Assembly (NCBI GenBank): GCA_001414485.1
Contig: LLEY01000012.1
Location: forward strand, 124,001 to 188,000
Origin: Calycina herbarum
Lineage: Eukaryota; Ascomycota; Leotiomycetes; Helotiales; Pezizellaceae
Direction: 5' to 3'
Length of the DNA stretch: 64,000 nt
Part shown: piece after piece, positions 1 to 11,242 of the stretch
Position numbering within the stretch: the first letter of the stretch is position 1
Layout: every line of letters begins with the position of its first letter
Position numbers and translations under genes: made by a program
Notes under the pieces: generated by a model
What the model was told of the DNA's origin: nothing
What the model saw: the letters and a program-made list of their open reading frames with translations, nothing else
The model's database searches: none

Positions 1-2638
1 GATTTACACTTGAGGGGAATGGCTTCTTGAGAACGAAAAAAAAAGAGCGGTGATGTGCTGAGGTTTGAGGAGGTGCCGAAGGGCTTGTTGGCGGATGATG
101 AAGGGCGTTTGGGATCCTCGTATGGATCCCGATACCATTTAGACGACGAGCTACCCATCTCCATCGACTGTCCCGTGATCACGACCAGCGTCGATACCTC
201 CCCCGATTCCCCTCCCGTGCTTGAACGAGTTCGACAACCTATCTATCTTCGATCGATCCCCTCCCTCTGCTGTGATTACGACGAGCGTCGCTACCTCCCC
301 CTCCTCTCCCTTCTCACCCTGCTCACCCTGCTCACTTCTCCTTCCCCCTCAACTTGACTTGGCCATAACACCAGTGGCCAAAGAATTTCCCATCTTCTAC
401 CAATCACTCCACGGGTAGCGTCCAGGATGTAGGCATCAGAAGCTCTAGGGGGGCTTTGAGAAGATAACACTGAGGGTATCGGTGTTTCGTGCTATGTATG
501 AGAAGATAGGCTTGACAGAAGCGCGTCGTGGAGATGCGATAGCTACCGAATGCAGGGAAGGAAGGTGAGTCGATTTTGTCTTTCGCTGGGTTGGATTGCT
601 GTTGACTTTCAGAATAGTATAGTATAGGATTCAGAGCACCTCAGTTCTACGATTGGCATTTGGACGCTGGACCATTTCGCCCCCCATAAGGACCGAGAGC
701 AACAATAACTACGATATATGCATACCTTGAATCAGTGATTGGGTTTTCCTACCCAGTCCTATTCATCCCGTCCTGGCCTCATCCAAATCACAAAACTGGG
801 TTTCGGGTTTCGATGCCATGGATGGAGAGTATCAGATGAGAGTGGAGACTATGAGTTTCACATGGGAGAGACGAAAACCCAATACGGGATTACAGGACTC
901 GGTGGTTGACCTCCAGGGAGTTTGGAGATGGACGAAGCTGATGATGAGGGAAAGAATCTGCCCTTGGGATGTTGCTCCTTTTACGGATGTCGATACGTGG
1001 CTCTTACTCGATGGTGACCTGAGATAGCATCACCCTACTCTCACGAAGACTACGACAGTCTTCCAGATATCATGGATGCAGCTACGACCATAACCTTTCG
1101 TTCGTCTATCAAAACTCCGAGACTCGACAACCAGCTCTCTAGTGCACGTGCTCCAGTGACCGAAACCCATACTTGGACCCCGCAAATCCGGAGTTCACAA
1201 GATCTCGTTACGTTGAACCAATAGTTCAACTGACATGGTACAACATGCGTTTTCAATGGAGAATATCTTGCAAAGCCAGAGATTTTGGACGGGGACTTGA
1301 ACAACCCCGGATATCAGAACTCGGTACTGGCTCTTCAAAGAACCTAAGACCTCGCAACCGTGGGGTCGGGCCCAGTAAACATCTCGTCGCTGGCTTCGAC
1401 TTGCAAACAGTAACCTCTGGGTACACGATCCACCAAGAGGTATTACGTTTCTTGGTGCCCTGGGGGTCGGACTCATTCCATCGATATCCTAACGAGTCGA
1501 CCAGCCCATTGAGCCCAACTCAATCGAACGAGGGTTCGATCCAAAAAGCAAGCACGGAACCTATGTGCTCGGCATATGTCCTCGCTTGTGGCATCCCTGA
1601 TCTAGTCTCATCCGACTACCAACTTCAGGCTCTCTCGCAAAATACTGGGGTCGATTTCCGCAAGTACCACGACTGGGCTGTTGCGAACGATGCTTTGACC
1701 CGCCTACCAGACTTGAACCCTATTGGATGGAAGCTGAATATGGTTGTGGCCTCGAGAACAAACTTCTGAGAGTACGCGTTGGGTTAGATATGGAAAGCGA
1801 ATATGGAACATTCTGGGCGTGACCTGCCAGATGTAAGACTCTTTAATGAAGCAGGATTTTCCATTAGCATGACTGCTGGTCATGATGGCCAGACCAAGAA
1901 CATTAAGATCAACCAGGGAGACTAGGAGAACGTGGAACTGGCACAACAAGCAACGTACTACTCCTTTCCGCAAATGACGATGCTATTTACATCGTGTATC
2001 TCGCAGTCACCTGGCCAGACGGAAGCAAATATGAGGAAGGAAGCATATATTCCTCCTGAGATTTGAAAGCCTTGGCCATTTACCCAGAGTAAATGGCGAA
2101 GCAATCGGAAAGCTCGCGGGAGGACAAGAAACGAGCGCCGGGAAGAACATATTCGGACCTCCTTTCCGATCTGGATTGGAAATGTCCTCAGAGTGGCGTC
2201 CTTTCCTCGAGGGGATGGTGGGTTGAAGACCTAGCATCGCATCTTGTTTTCAATAAAGAAAAGGGACAACTTTCTCTTCAAATTTCCGACCTTCTGCTTT
2301 TATAGCATTATCAGGGGGGTCCCAACATAGTACATCTCACGCTAGCTGAGAAATCATCAAGAGGTCGTGATGGACCGGCAAAACCGTTTACGGCAATACT
2401 TCAAGAGCACGGAATCAATACAAGGGCCTACAACAATGCTGGTAACTATTTGAAAGCGCACATTTATTTCTGGACTACCGTTGAACCTTGATATCCAGAC
2501 TCCTAATCTTCGGATCGCCGAGTAAAATACTTGGCATTCAGATCCTTCTTTCAATAGTGTCGTAAAGGATATCTCGATATAACCACACATGTTACACACA
2601 GAGGTTCAGAGCTTCTTGGGTTGTGAGCCCAAATTACT
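1..2638. other. gene-poor region, no confident gene
   Basis: No open frame here has a convincing start, domain or splice pattern. Between about 150 and 340 a pyrimidine-rich stretch is duplicated with a period near 97 bp: the coded string VITTSV followed by Ser/Pro-rich residues occurs near 175 and again near 272, in two different frames. The rest looks like non-coding or strongly decayed sequence of normal base composition. Confidence 0.5.
1173..1769 (+). CDS. unrecognised open frame (weak)
   Basis: An open frame of 198 codons that begins at a TTG rather than an ATG. I recognise no family. The C-terminal half (ending in GWKLNMVVASRTNF) has a more protein-like composition than the Arg/Ser-rich first half. 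There is no clear translation start, no signal peptide and no membrane segment, and the neighbours give no context. It may be an exon remnant of a decayed gene or a chance frame. Confidence 0.15.
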   Translation: MDPANPEFTRSRYVEPIVQLTWYNMRFQWRISCKARDFGRGLEQPRISELGTGSSKNLRPRNRGVGPSKHLVAGFDLQTVTSGYTIHQEVLRFLVPWGSDSFHRYPNESTSPLSPTQSNEGSIQKASTEPMCSAYVLACGIPDLVSSDYQLQALSQNTGVDFRKYHDWAVANDALTRLPDLNPIGWKLNMVVASRTNF

Positions 2639-3364
2639 TTGCCGAAAATTTTCATCGAACCTTCCCAGACAAGCAACGGATCGAGATATCCTTCACAACA
2701 CTATTCGAACATGGGTCTAAGATGCGGTACATTTACTCGGACATCGTCAAGCAAGCTGTCGATCGGATTCACAAACTTTGGAAGTGCTACTTGCGATGAT
2801 ACTGAAGAGACGGTCTGGCATACAGGGACCTTGCACCGGATAAGATCGAAATACGGATTCAATCGATCGACGTGATCTTGGCAGGGCCAATACCGATCAG
2901 CTTGGAAGCTGCAATTATCTATAGGCATCTCAACAATCCTCGAGCGGCAACTCGAAACAGCAGAGTGGCATCAACAAGCCCACCCCCAAAAAACAAGCCC
3001 TCCTAATCAATACCGTTGTCCCGCTCCCGACTGCGAGTACACTTCTCACTTCAGCGAGATGAAGCCCATTACTTCCCATTTCGCAAATAAGCACCCTGAT
3101 CAAACTCTAGAGCCAGTAAAACAAGATTTTGGCAATTGGGAGCGCGAGAAGGAAACAACGAGAGTGCGCTTACGGAGAAACCAGATCTCTTCTGCACTAA
3201 AAGATTGTTCAACCAACGAGGAGGTTATTCGAAGCGAAGCTGCTGGTCATGTCCCCCGAGTAAGGAACGAGGTTAGGAAGTTCCAAGTTGGCGACCGAGT
3301 GGTAGCTTTTACGCCAAATAGCGACCAGACATTCGCGAGCGATTTGATGTACAGGCGCTTATGA
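2639..3364 (+). pseudogene. decayed C2H2-type zinc-finger gene
   Basis: The clearest part is a C2H2-like finger coded from about 3011 to 3098, with spacing C-x4-C-x12-H-x4-H (CPAPDC ... SHFANKH). It is followed by a charged tail to the stop at 3364. Upstream, the finger frame meets a TGA at 2873-2875. Between about 2650 and 3006 a different frame reads more like protein (FTTLFEHGSKMRYIYSDIVK, later IPISLEAAIIYRHLNNPRAA) but also carries stops near 2800. The two frames could be joined by a small indel in the C5-A6 homopolymer near 2980-2993. I read it as a frameshifted remnant; an unseen intron is the alternative. The finger has the same spacing as the one coded near 30.1 kb on the other strand. 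Confidence 0.4.
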
Positions 3365-3575
3365 GCGATATTGATTACATGAGGCGATTGGAGGCTCTCA
3401 CCTCCATTGGTACATTGGGTATTTCCGCAGAGCGAGACTGGTGACGAAGACGGGGGTTTCTTGGTTTTGAGAAATAGCTTGTGATCTGAGAAGTGCGCGA
3501 GAAGTGCGGTCATTGGTGTTGTACATTGTGGGCAGGAGAAGATCTTCAGATTGAACACACTCGTTCTGTTGATTA

Positions 3576-3615
3576 ACCGACGTCCCTAGTCAGTGCACGT
3601 CCCTGGCAAAAGCCC
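3576..3615 (+). repeat. left terminal inverted repeat of the pogo element
   Basis: Forty bases starting ACCGACGTCCCTAG and ending GGCAAAAGCCC, identical to the reverse complement of 6054-6093. The octamer ACGTCCCT occurs twice within it, 18 bases apart, a likely pair of transposase-binding boxes. Confidence 0.95.
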
Positions 3616-3659
3616 ACTTCAAAACCCCCCTTTTTTACTCCACCATCACCACTTTAACT

Positions 3660-5680
3660 ATGGCTAGAGCAGACAAATCGCACCAGATCAACTTGGCGGT
3701 GGCAGCATATGAAAGAGGGGAGTTTAGGAATTATTCTGACGCTGTTAAGAAGTATGGCTGTGACCGTACTGCTGTCTCACGGAGGATTAGGGGCTTGACT
3801 AAGACACGTGGGGAGGCAACTGCTTTTTACCAGCAAGCACTTACTATGGAGCAAGAGGAAGTCCTGATTCGGCAGATCAACAAGCTTACGGACCGAGGAA
3901 TGCCACTAACTTCTTCTATTGTCAAGAACCTCGTAGAAGAGATACGTGGGAGCAAAGTAGGAAAGAACTAGACCGGCCACTCTGTCTAGAGGCACAAGGA
4001 CAGGTTACGCAGTAGCTATCTAAGGAATATTGAGAACCTAAGGGTTGCGGCTGAATATATGCCTATGTTTACGCTCTTCTTCTGTTTGGTATTTACTCTT
4101 ATTTCCCCTCTTATTCTTACTTTATGCCTAGAAAGCTAACATTGTCTCGTTTCTCTAGCTTATACAAGTTATCGAGAAATATAATATAACTGCCGACAAC
4201 ATCTACAACTTTGACGAGAAGGGGTTTCTTAGGGGGTTCGGCCGATCGATAAAGCGTATTATGAGTCTTGCGGCATACGAAACAGGTCGTGTTACCAAGA
4301 ATAAGCAGGACGGTTCTCGGGAGTTTATCTCACTACTGGCATGTGTCTCAGCTATCAGACAAGCGATCCTACCACTTCTTATTTATAAGGGCGGTTCAGG
4401 AGACTTACAGAGCTCCTGGGTCGAGGATGTCGAAGAACATGTAGGAGTATATTTCGGCTCATCAGAGAACGGCTGGTCGTCTAATGCCTTTGGCCTAAAG
4501 TGGCTGGAAAAGGTCTTTGAACCGTATATAAAACCGAAGAGCGTAAGGGCTCACCGACTTCTCCTTGTAGACGGTCACTCCTCGCATGTTAACATGAAGT
4601 TTATTGACTTCGCAGACCGACATCGTATTATTATTATAATACTGCCGCCTTATACAACACATCGATTACAGCCTCTCGACGTCGGTCTTTTATAACCCCT
4701 CGCGTCGTACTATAGCAACGAACTGGAGAAGCTTATGCAGAAGGCCGGTGGATTAGTCTCTATGTCAAAGCGGTTTTTCTATACGATGTTTAAGACAGCG
4801 TGGGACCTTGCATTTATAGAACACAACATTACACATGCCTTCGAGAAGGCTGGGATTTGGCCAGTACAGGGCGAAAAGATAATAGCACAAGTGACGAAGC
4901 CTACTTCACCGATCTACGAGACTACCAAAGACATTACAACACCTCTTACAACGAAAGCAATACGACATGCCTACCTAAACTTCGAACGATCACCGTCTAA
5001 GCTTAAAGTGAGCAAGATCTTCTCTTCTATGCGAACTCTGTTAAGTAAAGTCTCTATTCTAGAGCACGAGAACCGAGGGCTACGGATGGCTATTATACTT
5101 GAGAACCAGAAGAGAAAGAAGGGCAAGAAACTTAATCTTTGTGGTAATATTAGTGAGGGAGTAGAGGTATACTCCCCTGGGAGGGTTGCACGTGCTCGGG
5201 AGCATTATGTGATGGCCAGCTATTGATGGAATTGCCGAGCCATCGGAACAGCCAAGAATACGTGCCGAGTATGGTACGGCACAGATGGTTACAGAACGGT
5301 GGATACCGAGGGCACGAAACAGGATTACAGTATAGTTTTGGTTTCGGGATTGTCAGAGCCGGATCAGTACGGACTTTTATTATTGTCCAGCCCTCTTGTA
5401 TATAGATGCTCTCACTCTCTCTTAAGGGAAGGCTAATTTGGTCTTTTCCTTCGTATCAGAGCCTAGTATCCGTACATGCAATTCTATTCGAACGCACTCC
5501 CATATGCCTCTTCCATAGTAGTGTCCGGTTCGTGCCGTTACACATTAGAATGAGATAGATAAGGAGAAAGAGGCTGAAGATAAGGCAAAGGAGGAGAGAA
5601 GAGTAGAAAGGAAGGCTAATGCTCTTGTGAGACAACGAAAGAAGGCAGAATTGGCTCATAAGAGGGCAGAAACTCAGCTA
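3660..5680 (+). pseudogene. pogo-family transposase (HTH_psq plus DDE_1), broken
   Basis: The first frame (3660-3971) encodes a psq-type helix-turn-helix near the N-terminus (YGCDRTAVSRRIRGLTKTRG). In-frame TAG stops follow at 3969 and 3987 where related proteins have Trp or another residue. A likely 70-nt intron lies at 4089-4158. The DDE_1 catalytic part covers about 4160-4980; the three acidic motifs are visible: NFDEKGF, LLLVDGHSSH and PLDVG. Right after the third, a TAA at 4693 interrupts the frame, as expected of CAA to TAA. The frame continues to 5207, is split by the solo LTR, and resumes at 5548-5680 with a Lys/Glu-rich coiled-coil tail. The damage fits RIP-like transitions. The protein would cut and paste the element but cannot be made as the sequence stands. 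Confidence 0.88.
5203..5547 (+). mobile_element. solo LTR of a Gypsy family, 5-bp target duplication CATTA
   Basis: The LTR itself is 5208-5542 (335 bp), begins TGTGATGG and ends CGTTACA, and is flanked by CATTA on both sides (5203-5207, 5543-5547). No internal retrotransposon sequence is present, so the element was lost by LTR-LTR recombination. The same LTR family occurs at 62658-62932, where gag follows it: the blocks around TATTGTCC, TAATTTGGTCTTTTCCTTCG and CGAACGCAC match. It lies within the 3' coding part of the pogo transposase, so it arrived after the pogo element. Confidence 0.9.
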
Positions 5681-6053
5681 TAAAAGGAGCTAGCTGCTAT
5701 AACTCCTAAAGTCCTAAAACAGAAGAAGAGTATATAAGCTCCACCTAAAGAGGCTGCTCCACATATATCCTAAGTTAAGAAAGGAGCTTAAAAGGGTCTG
5801 AAAGAGCTGAAAAAGCCAAGTTATGTACTTATTCTCAAGGTTCCACGTCTAGCTCAAGTAGTTAGCCCTCCAGTGTAGAAAACCAGGTTAGGACGGCAGA
5901 TTAGGCTACCACTTCGTGCCCGTAGATAGTTTTTTGTACTCATTATCTAATTAACTACCTTTCATTGACTTACATTCTAAATTACATATAAATCTAATGT
6001 ATAGTTGTTGTTTTATTTAACTTTTTACGTAGTGGGATGAAATAGATGAGGGC

Positions 6054-6093
6054 GGGCTTTTGCCAGGGACGTGCACTGACTAGGGACGTCGGT
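6054..6093 (-). repeat. right terminal inverted repeat of the pogo element
   Basis: Perfect reverse complement of 3576-3615, followed directly by the TA target duplicate at 6094-6095. Confidence 0.95.
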
Positions 6094-6095
6094 TA

Positions 6096-9000
6096 GCCTG
6101 GCACAGCAACGCTGGAGTGGGAGAGTGAGAACCTTGCAATGGGGGCAGAGGAGAGAATGAGGGCGGAGTGCTGGCGCCGTTGGGTGTATATTGTCTTTTA
6201 CATACCCGCTCTTACAAGAGGTAGCGAGAGATCACAGTGACGAGGCAACGATAACTCTTTCTCTAGTACTAAACATGGACGCATTCTATGCAGAGACCTA
6301 CACCCGACTGTTCTTGGAAAGTTTCGAGAACACCATACCCCCTTTCCTTCGCCAGAAGAATATCCAGGCGATCTTGATACAGCGCCTGCCTCTCTATCTC
6401 CTATCTGACAACATGATTCTCATCGGGTGTATCGAATTCGTTCCGAGTGTGGTAGCAGTGGAAAAATACTCACCCACGTCGAAGACTTCGAAGAGCTAAC
6501 GGCTGCAGTTGAAAATCCAGGCATCGCCGTGTGATGGCTGCTTCAAAACCAAACCCCACCGAGACTATGAAATCGAGGAAGGGGAGGGGCATGAAAAGCG
6601 GTTCGTCATATGTGGGCGTCAGAAAGAGAGAACTGGTTGGGTTGAAGGAGTTGGCGTTATTTGGGAGTGGAGAGGTGGATACATATCGCTTGGTGTCCGA
6701 TATAACTGAACAACAACCCCCAAAGGATCTCGGAAACAGCTTATATTGCTAGTCAACTCATAGGTACGAAGGTTAGCCGCGGACATGTTGATATCATTGA
6801 CAGCGTCAGGGGAGGAAGATATGTTGGTATCGTCTGGGTTTGGTCGGGTTTTGGTTCAACTCCAGAGGCAGGTACACCATCTTTCATGCCCAGAGGAAAT
6901 ATGACGTCGGGTCTTGGTTAGCCCTCGCGAATCGGTCCTTCATAACCACCGAGAATCGATTGTTGAGGGGTTGAGATTAAGGATAGCGAGACGGCTATCG
7001 TAGAGAATGTGTACGGCAAATTTATCGTTGACAGCGTCCGGGGAGGAAGGTATGTTGGTATTGTCTGGGTTTGGCATGGTATGGACGCAATGTAGGACAC
7101 TGGCAGAGCTTTGGGCCTAGTGAAAATCCGGAATCAATCGACTTGGTTCGGTTGTGAAAAGGGAGGTCAAGCGTTTGCAAAAGCACCAAAGCGAAGAATA
7201 CGAAGACGGTGTCGATAACTACCCTCACGATACTGCTGTTGGGGGCGCCCACCTTTACTTCCGCAGAAAACCTGTCGTCCAGGGTCGAAATGAAAATGAA
7301 ATATGTGGCTACCTTCCTCGAAATCTTTCAATCCACCTTACTCCCTTGATCGATTCAAATGAGATCTGTCTTACGGATATGGATTCAGCTGCAAACGGTG
7401 GCCGTGAGGGTTATCCTTGAGGACTCGATGCTCGTGGAAGACCGGCGAGTATGCGAGTGGCCTTCTCGGTACGCACTCCGGGAGCAATCGAGACTGCGAA
7501 ATTGTTGAGAAACAACGAGCCAAGTCCGGGATGGTATACACAAGACACAGCAAACCTGATTGGGTGCCGTTAGCTTCTGTGGTGAATTGTCAGGAATTTA
7601 TACTCGAGTTCCACAATAACAATCCAGAAGCAGCGCCAACCGAGGCAGATGGGCAAGATGCAAAGAACGAACGGCCGAATTGGGTTTCGGAGCTACCAAA
7701 GGGGGAACAAGAAGAATGGGAGGATACTGAGCTGGCTTCTACAAGGCAACAAGTGATATGATGACGAGGAAAGCGACGGCTATAGCGACACGCAATATGG
7801 CAACGAAGCTTGTGACGAGTGGGAGAAAAAAAGTGCCTTTGTACTTGATTGACTTGTTTGCAAGCTGACATCGTAATCAGCCAGACTCTGGGAAGCTTAT
7901 GGGGAAGCTTCGGACTTTTACCTGAATAAAAGACGCCCTTGCGAAGACAGCTTGCGGGATGGTGACCGAGGAAATATTTCGGGAAGAAGCTAGCGCAGTT
8001 ATTTAAGAAAGATAACATCTATAAGGCCGTGGTTAGTTTCAACCACACTATCCTCGCTCGCCGTCGTACACCGAGATGCATTAGTCAACTTTAGATTATG
8101 GGCGAGCTGATGGTGTAGACGCAAATGGAAAAGCAAGTTTGGAATTGGTTTGTCACTGAGTCTGAGCTGTTAGTAGAACGAGATTATTGCAAGAAGCCTA
8201 GCAAGAAACAAAGGAATGTTATTAGGGAGGATGAAGATTTGAACCCTCGAATTCCATGGTGGCGATAGAGGATGCCGACGGAAACCTGAACAGCGATGCC
8301 TATCGGAGTTGTACATCTGGCTCCGTATATTGTTCGAGCGAAATTTCGTTTTACGAGCGATGTCCCGTTAGAGAGTGAAATTTTTTTTGGCAATTCGCGA
8401 TGGAAGCAATATTTTCTTGAACATGGGAAAAGGGTGAAAAGCTGTGAGGAAGATATGCCGGATTGGCACGGTTTTGGGGCAAAGTCTTTCCCCTCACAGT
8501 TTAGTTTTGGCGGTGTTCTTTTTCGTGTAGCAAGGACACGAATCACGATGTTCTCGTGGTCTGGTTTTCGGTTGGTGCGAAGCGTTCACGCCAGTTTCAA
8601 AACGGCATGGCTGGATAAATCAACTCCCAGAGATCCTCGATCACCTCTGGAACCCTCCGCGTTCGAAAGAGGTACGAAGATGCAAATGTTCTGTGAATAT
8701 ATCAACTACGGCTTCTAGTATCCTTTGACTATGATTTATAGCAAAGGGAAGTCCCCGAAAGATTCGAGTCGCGACGGTGACCGATCTGGGTTCCATTGTT
8801 TGTAAGAAATTATGGGTCATACCATCTGCAATCTGGTATCGAATGAAGAAGCGATTCGCGTAGTTGGCCAGGTTGAGGTCTTCTACTACTTCCTCGAATA
8901 CTATCGAACACCGGCATAAAACCGACAAGATCACCAACGCCAAACTCACACAAGGACGGTGGACGATTGCAGAAGTGAAGAGGCTCTGGCTAGAACCTCT

Positions 9001-10394
9001 TGGAATCGGCGTTCTTACTCGGAATTTTTATTTGGACCGACTGCAGAGATAAGCTGGATTTGGTTGCTTCGGGTCGTTTTGAGAATCTTCAAAGACCACA
9101 AGCGAAGGAGGGGAAATTAGCAAACAGTAAAGCCCAGTACTAGCATCGGGTGGAGCAGCGCCCACTCTGCGGTTCGGACTCGTGGTGAATTTGGTGAACT
9201 TGGTCTCCGAAAAGCAGTCTTTTCCCCAAATATGGGTTCGAAATTTGGCGCCAGCGAGCGTCAACCAGGTCCCTTCTCTAGCACCAAGTCCGGCTGTAAC
9301 GATTCATTGACGACTTGATCCACATATACAACATGTCCCACTTTTCATGGACAATAATGCACATCTGGAATTGACGAAAAACTCGGAACTGCCACAAAGA
9401 CTGGACCATCTTCAGGTCCGATATCACCTTTCAAGACAGAGGGCCATGGCGGACAACATGTTTTATTACGGGTCAACAATGCAGAAAACAATTCTCACGA
9501 ACCCTTTGGGAGGAGTCGGAGCTCAAATTGTGTATGGAAAGGGGAAGAGTTACGCAATTCTTTCATTTCTGGAACTCCATGGCCAGAAGCTATGAAATGC
9601 AGCGTGTGGCTGAAGAATCGTCTCCCCTCCAGAGCAATCAAGGACGGAAAGACCCTATAAGAAAGGGAAATGATATCAGCTACCAATTGAGAAGGAACGG
9701 ATTTGGGGCAGCAGGACATATGTGACTTTGCCGCTGGAAAAACGAGGGAAGAAGATACATAATCCCAGAGTATAGGTCGTATATTTCGTTGGAAGCGAGG
9801 CCGAATCAGTATACCGCAATTGTTCGGAAGACGAGCATCGTGTCTTCAGAGTCAGTGTTGCCCCGTCGACTACCACAACCAAGCCACATATCTGCAGCTT
9901 CTCTACTAGCGTCTCACTCGACAGAAATGACATCATCGATCATTTGGAAAAGCTTCGGTCTGGAATGAAAAGGAGTCTAGCGAGTCTTGGTCCTAGGTTT
10001 TGATAAATCTTAAGTTCGGTCCCCAAGCACAGGATGAGGTTCACAAAGCGCATCTGAGAAGCGTTGTAGGAATATTTCAGGAGCACGCAACAGCTCCCAC
10101 CTGTTTCTGGATCAGTCTTGAGCCTCACGCGCGGTTGGTTAGCATGCAATTTGTACGGCTTCATGCTTGCTGGGAGTTTGGTATTACGTTCTCTGATATA
10201 CTCGGTTTCATGGATATCTGGGATATGAAAGACCGAACTAGCTACGATGCTCAGATTTTCCGTTGTCGGAAAGATGTTCCTCCTACACAAGCATTTTCAA
10301 ACTATTTTAGAAATCACTGAACAGAAAGACAAGGTAGACCGTCTATTTTAAGATGCTGGTAAAATATCGGAGTACTGCAATGCCTCCCTAATTC
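6096..10394. other. decayed coding-like region, no intact gene
   Basis: Normal base composition and many short frames, none with a clear start and splice structure. The more protein-like pieces are all on the plus strand: about 7480-7761 (contains SGMVYTRHSKPDWVPLASVV, then an acidic tail), 8125-8270 (contains TESELLVERDYCKKPSKKQR) and 10000-10320 (contains GFMDIWDMKDRTSYDAQIF). They could be leftover exons of one or more decayed genes. I recognise no domain. Confidence 0.35.
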
Positions 10395-11242
10395 TTGATC
10401 AAGGTTTCAAGCAATACGCACAACGAGGGAGATTTCGGGCTCACTGACGAGCGAATCCGGGGAAATCGTCAAGATTCGGCGAAATGATGACCAGGTACAC
10501 GCCTTGAAAGGAAATTTCTCTCAAGGACCTGTACCCTCTTATCAAGGCAGACGACGACTATACATAAGAAGCCAAAGTAGGTGGACAGCGACAGCGATGA
10601 TTGGGACGCTCAAGTCCACCTAAGGAGGCTACAGTTCCAATTGGAGCTTGCCAAGTATGGAGTTACACTGGACGAGGATATCGAGCCAGTGGATTTGGAG
10701 GATGTTGAGCGCGAGGAAGTTGAACCAGGTAGTACTGTGAAGACTAGTATACTGATTGAATGATATGCTGGGCAATGGAGGTTCGATGGGTGATTTAGGA
10801 GGTGTTCAGAATCCAAAAACAAATGTTGGATGTGTTACTTTGTATTCTGAGGTTTTTTGGGATATGTCGAGACCGCTCTGAGAGGGGCATTACAACAACA
10901 ACAACAACAAACAAAGGACGAGGGGAAAGACGAGTTCAAACCGGACTTGATCAAGGAGATTGCAGACCATCTTACTTCAGCAGCTGGTTCGGATATAATA
11001 GTGAAATACAATTGTAATCTCATCACATCGCGAACATATCTATCGTGAGTGTGGAGTTCAACTTGATTCTTCCTCGTAACCACGAAAAAATTCACAGCTC
11101 TAGATATATCCCGATGGGGGAAATCTCGTTGTTGGACAACTTCCTGGTTTTGTACTGGTATTTTGATAAAACTCCCGAGTCAACAGAAATACTTCCGGAG
11201 AGGCAGAGGAAACTAAACAATGGAACAATATCTGAACCATGA
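10395..11242 (+). CDS. candidate multi-exon gene, unknown function (5' end not found)
   Basis: Four segments fit into one frame with plausible splice sites: a segment open from about 10395 to 10494 (…GEIVKIRRNDDQ), 10581-10728 (VDSDSDDWDAQVHLRRL…), 10852-11044 (…FKPDLIKEIADHLTSAAGSD) and 11098-11242 (ends NNGTISEP and TGA). The implied introns are 10495-10580, 10729-10851 and 11045-11097; the last has a GTGAGT donor and a CACAG acceptor. A shorter intron 10729-10780 is also possible but then a frameshift is needed near the T-run at 10853. The product is acidic near the middle and has a Gln run at about 10892-10909. No ATG was found, so the gene is either partial or begins upstream in the decayed stretch. 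No family is recognised. Confidence 0.4.

Larger units (their letters stand above)
3576..6093 (+). mobile_element. pogo-type (Fot1/Tigger-like) DNA transposon, TA target duplication
   Basis: A 2518-bp element bounded by perfect 40-bp inverted repeats (3576-3615 and 6054-6093) and flanked on both sides by TA (3574-3575 and 6094-6095), the duplication known for pogo/Tc1-mariner elements. Inside is one transposase gene in plus orientation with a psq-type helix-turn-helix and a DDE_1 domain, now broken by stops, and a solo LTR at 5208-5542. Without that LTR the element would be about 2.18 kb. The perfect ends contrast with the damaged coding region, so mutation seems to have hit the interior more than the ends, or the ends were kept by chance. 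Confidence 0.93.

Noticed and set aside
8220..8265. Second tRNA-like motif (GGTTCAAATC on the minus strand)
   Set aside because: T-stem pairing is poor and no cloverleaf can be drawn.
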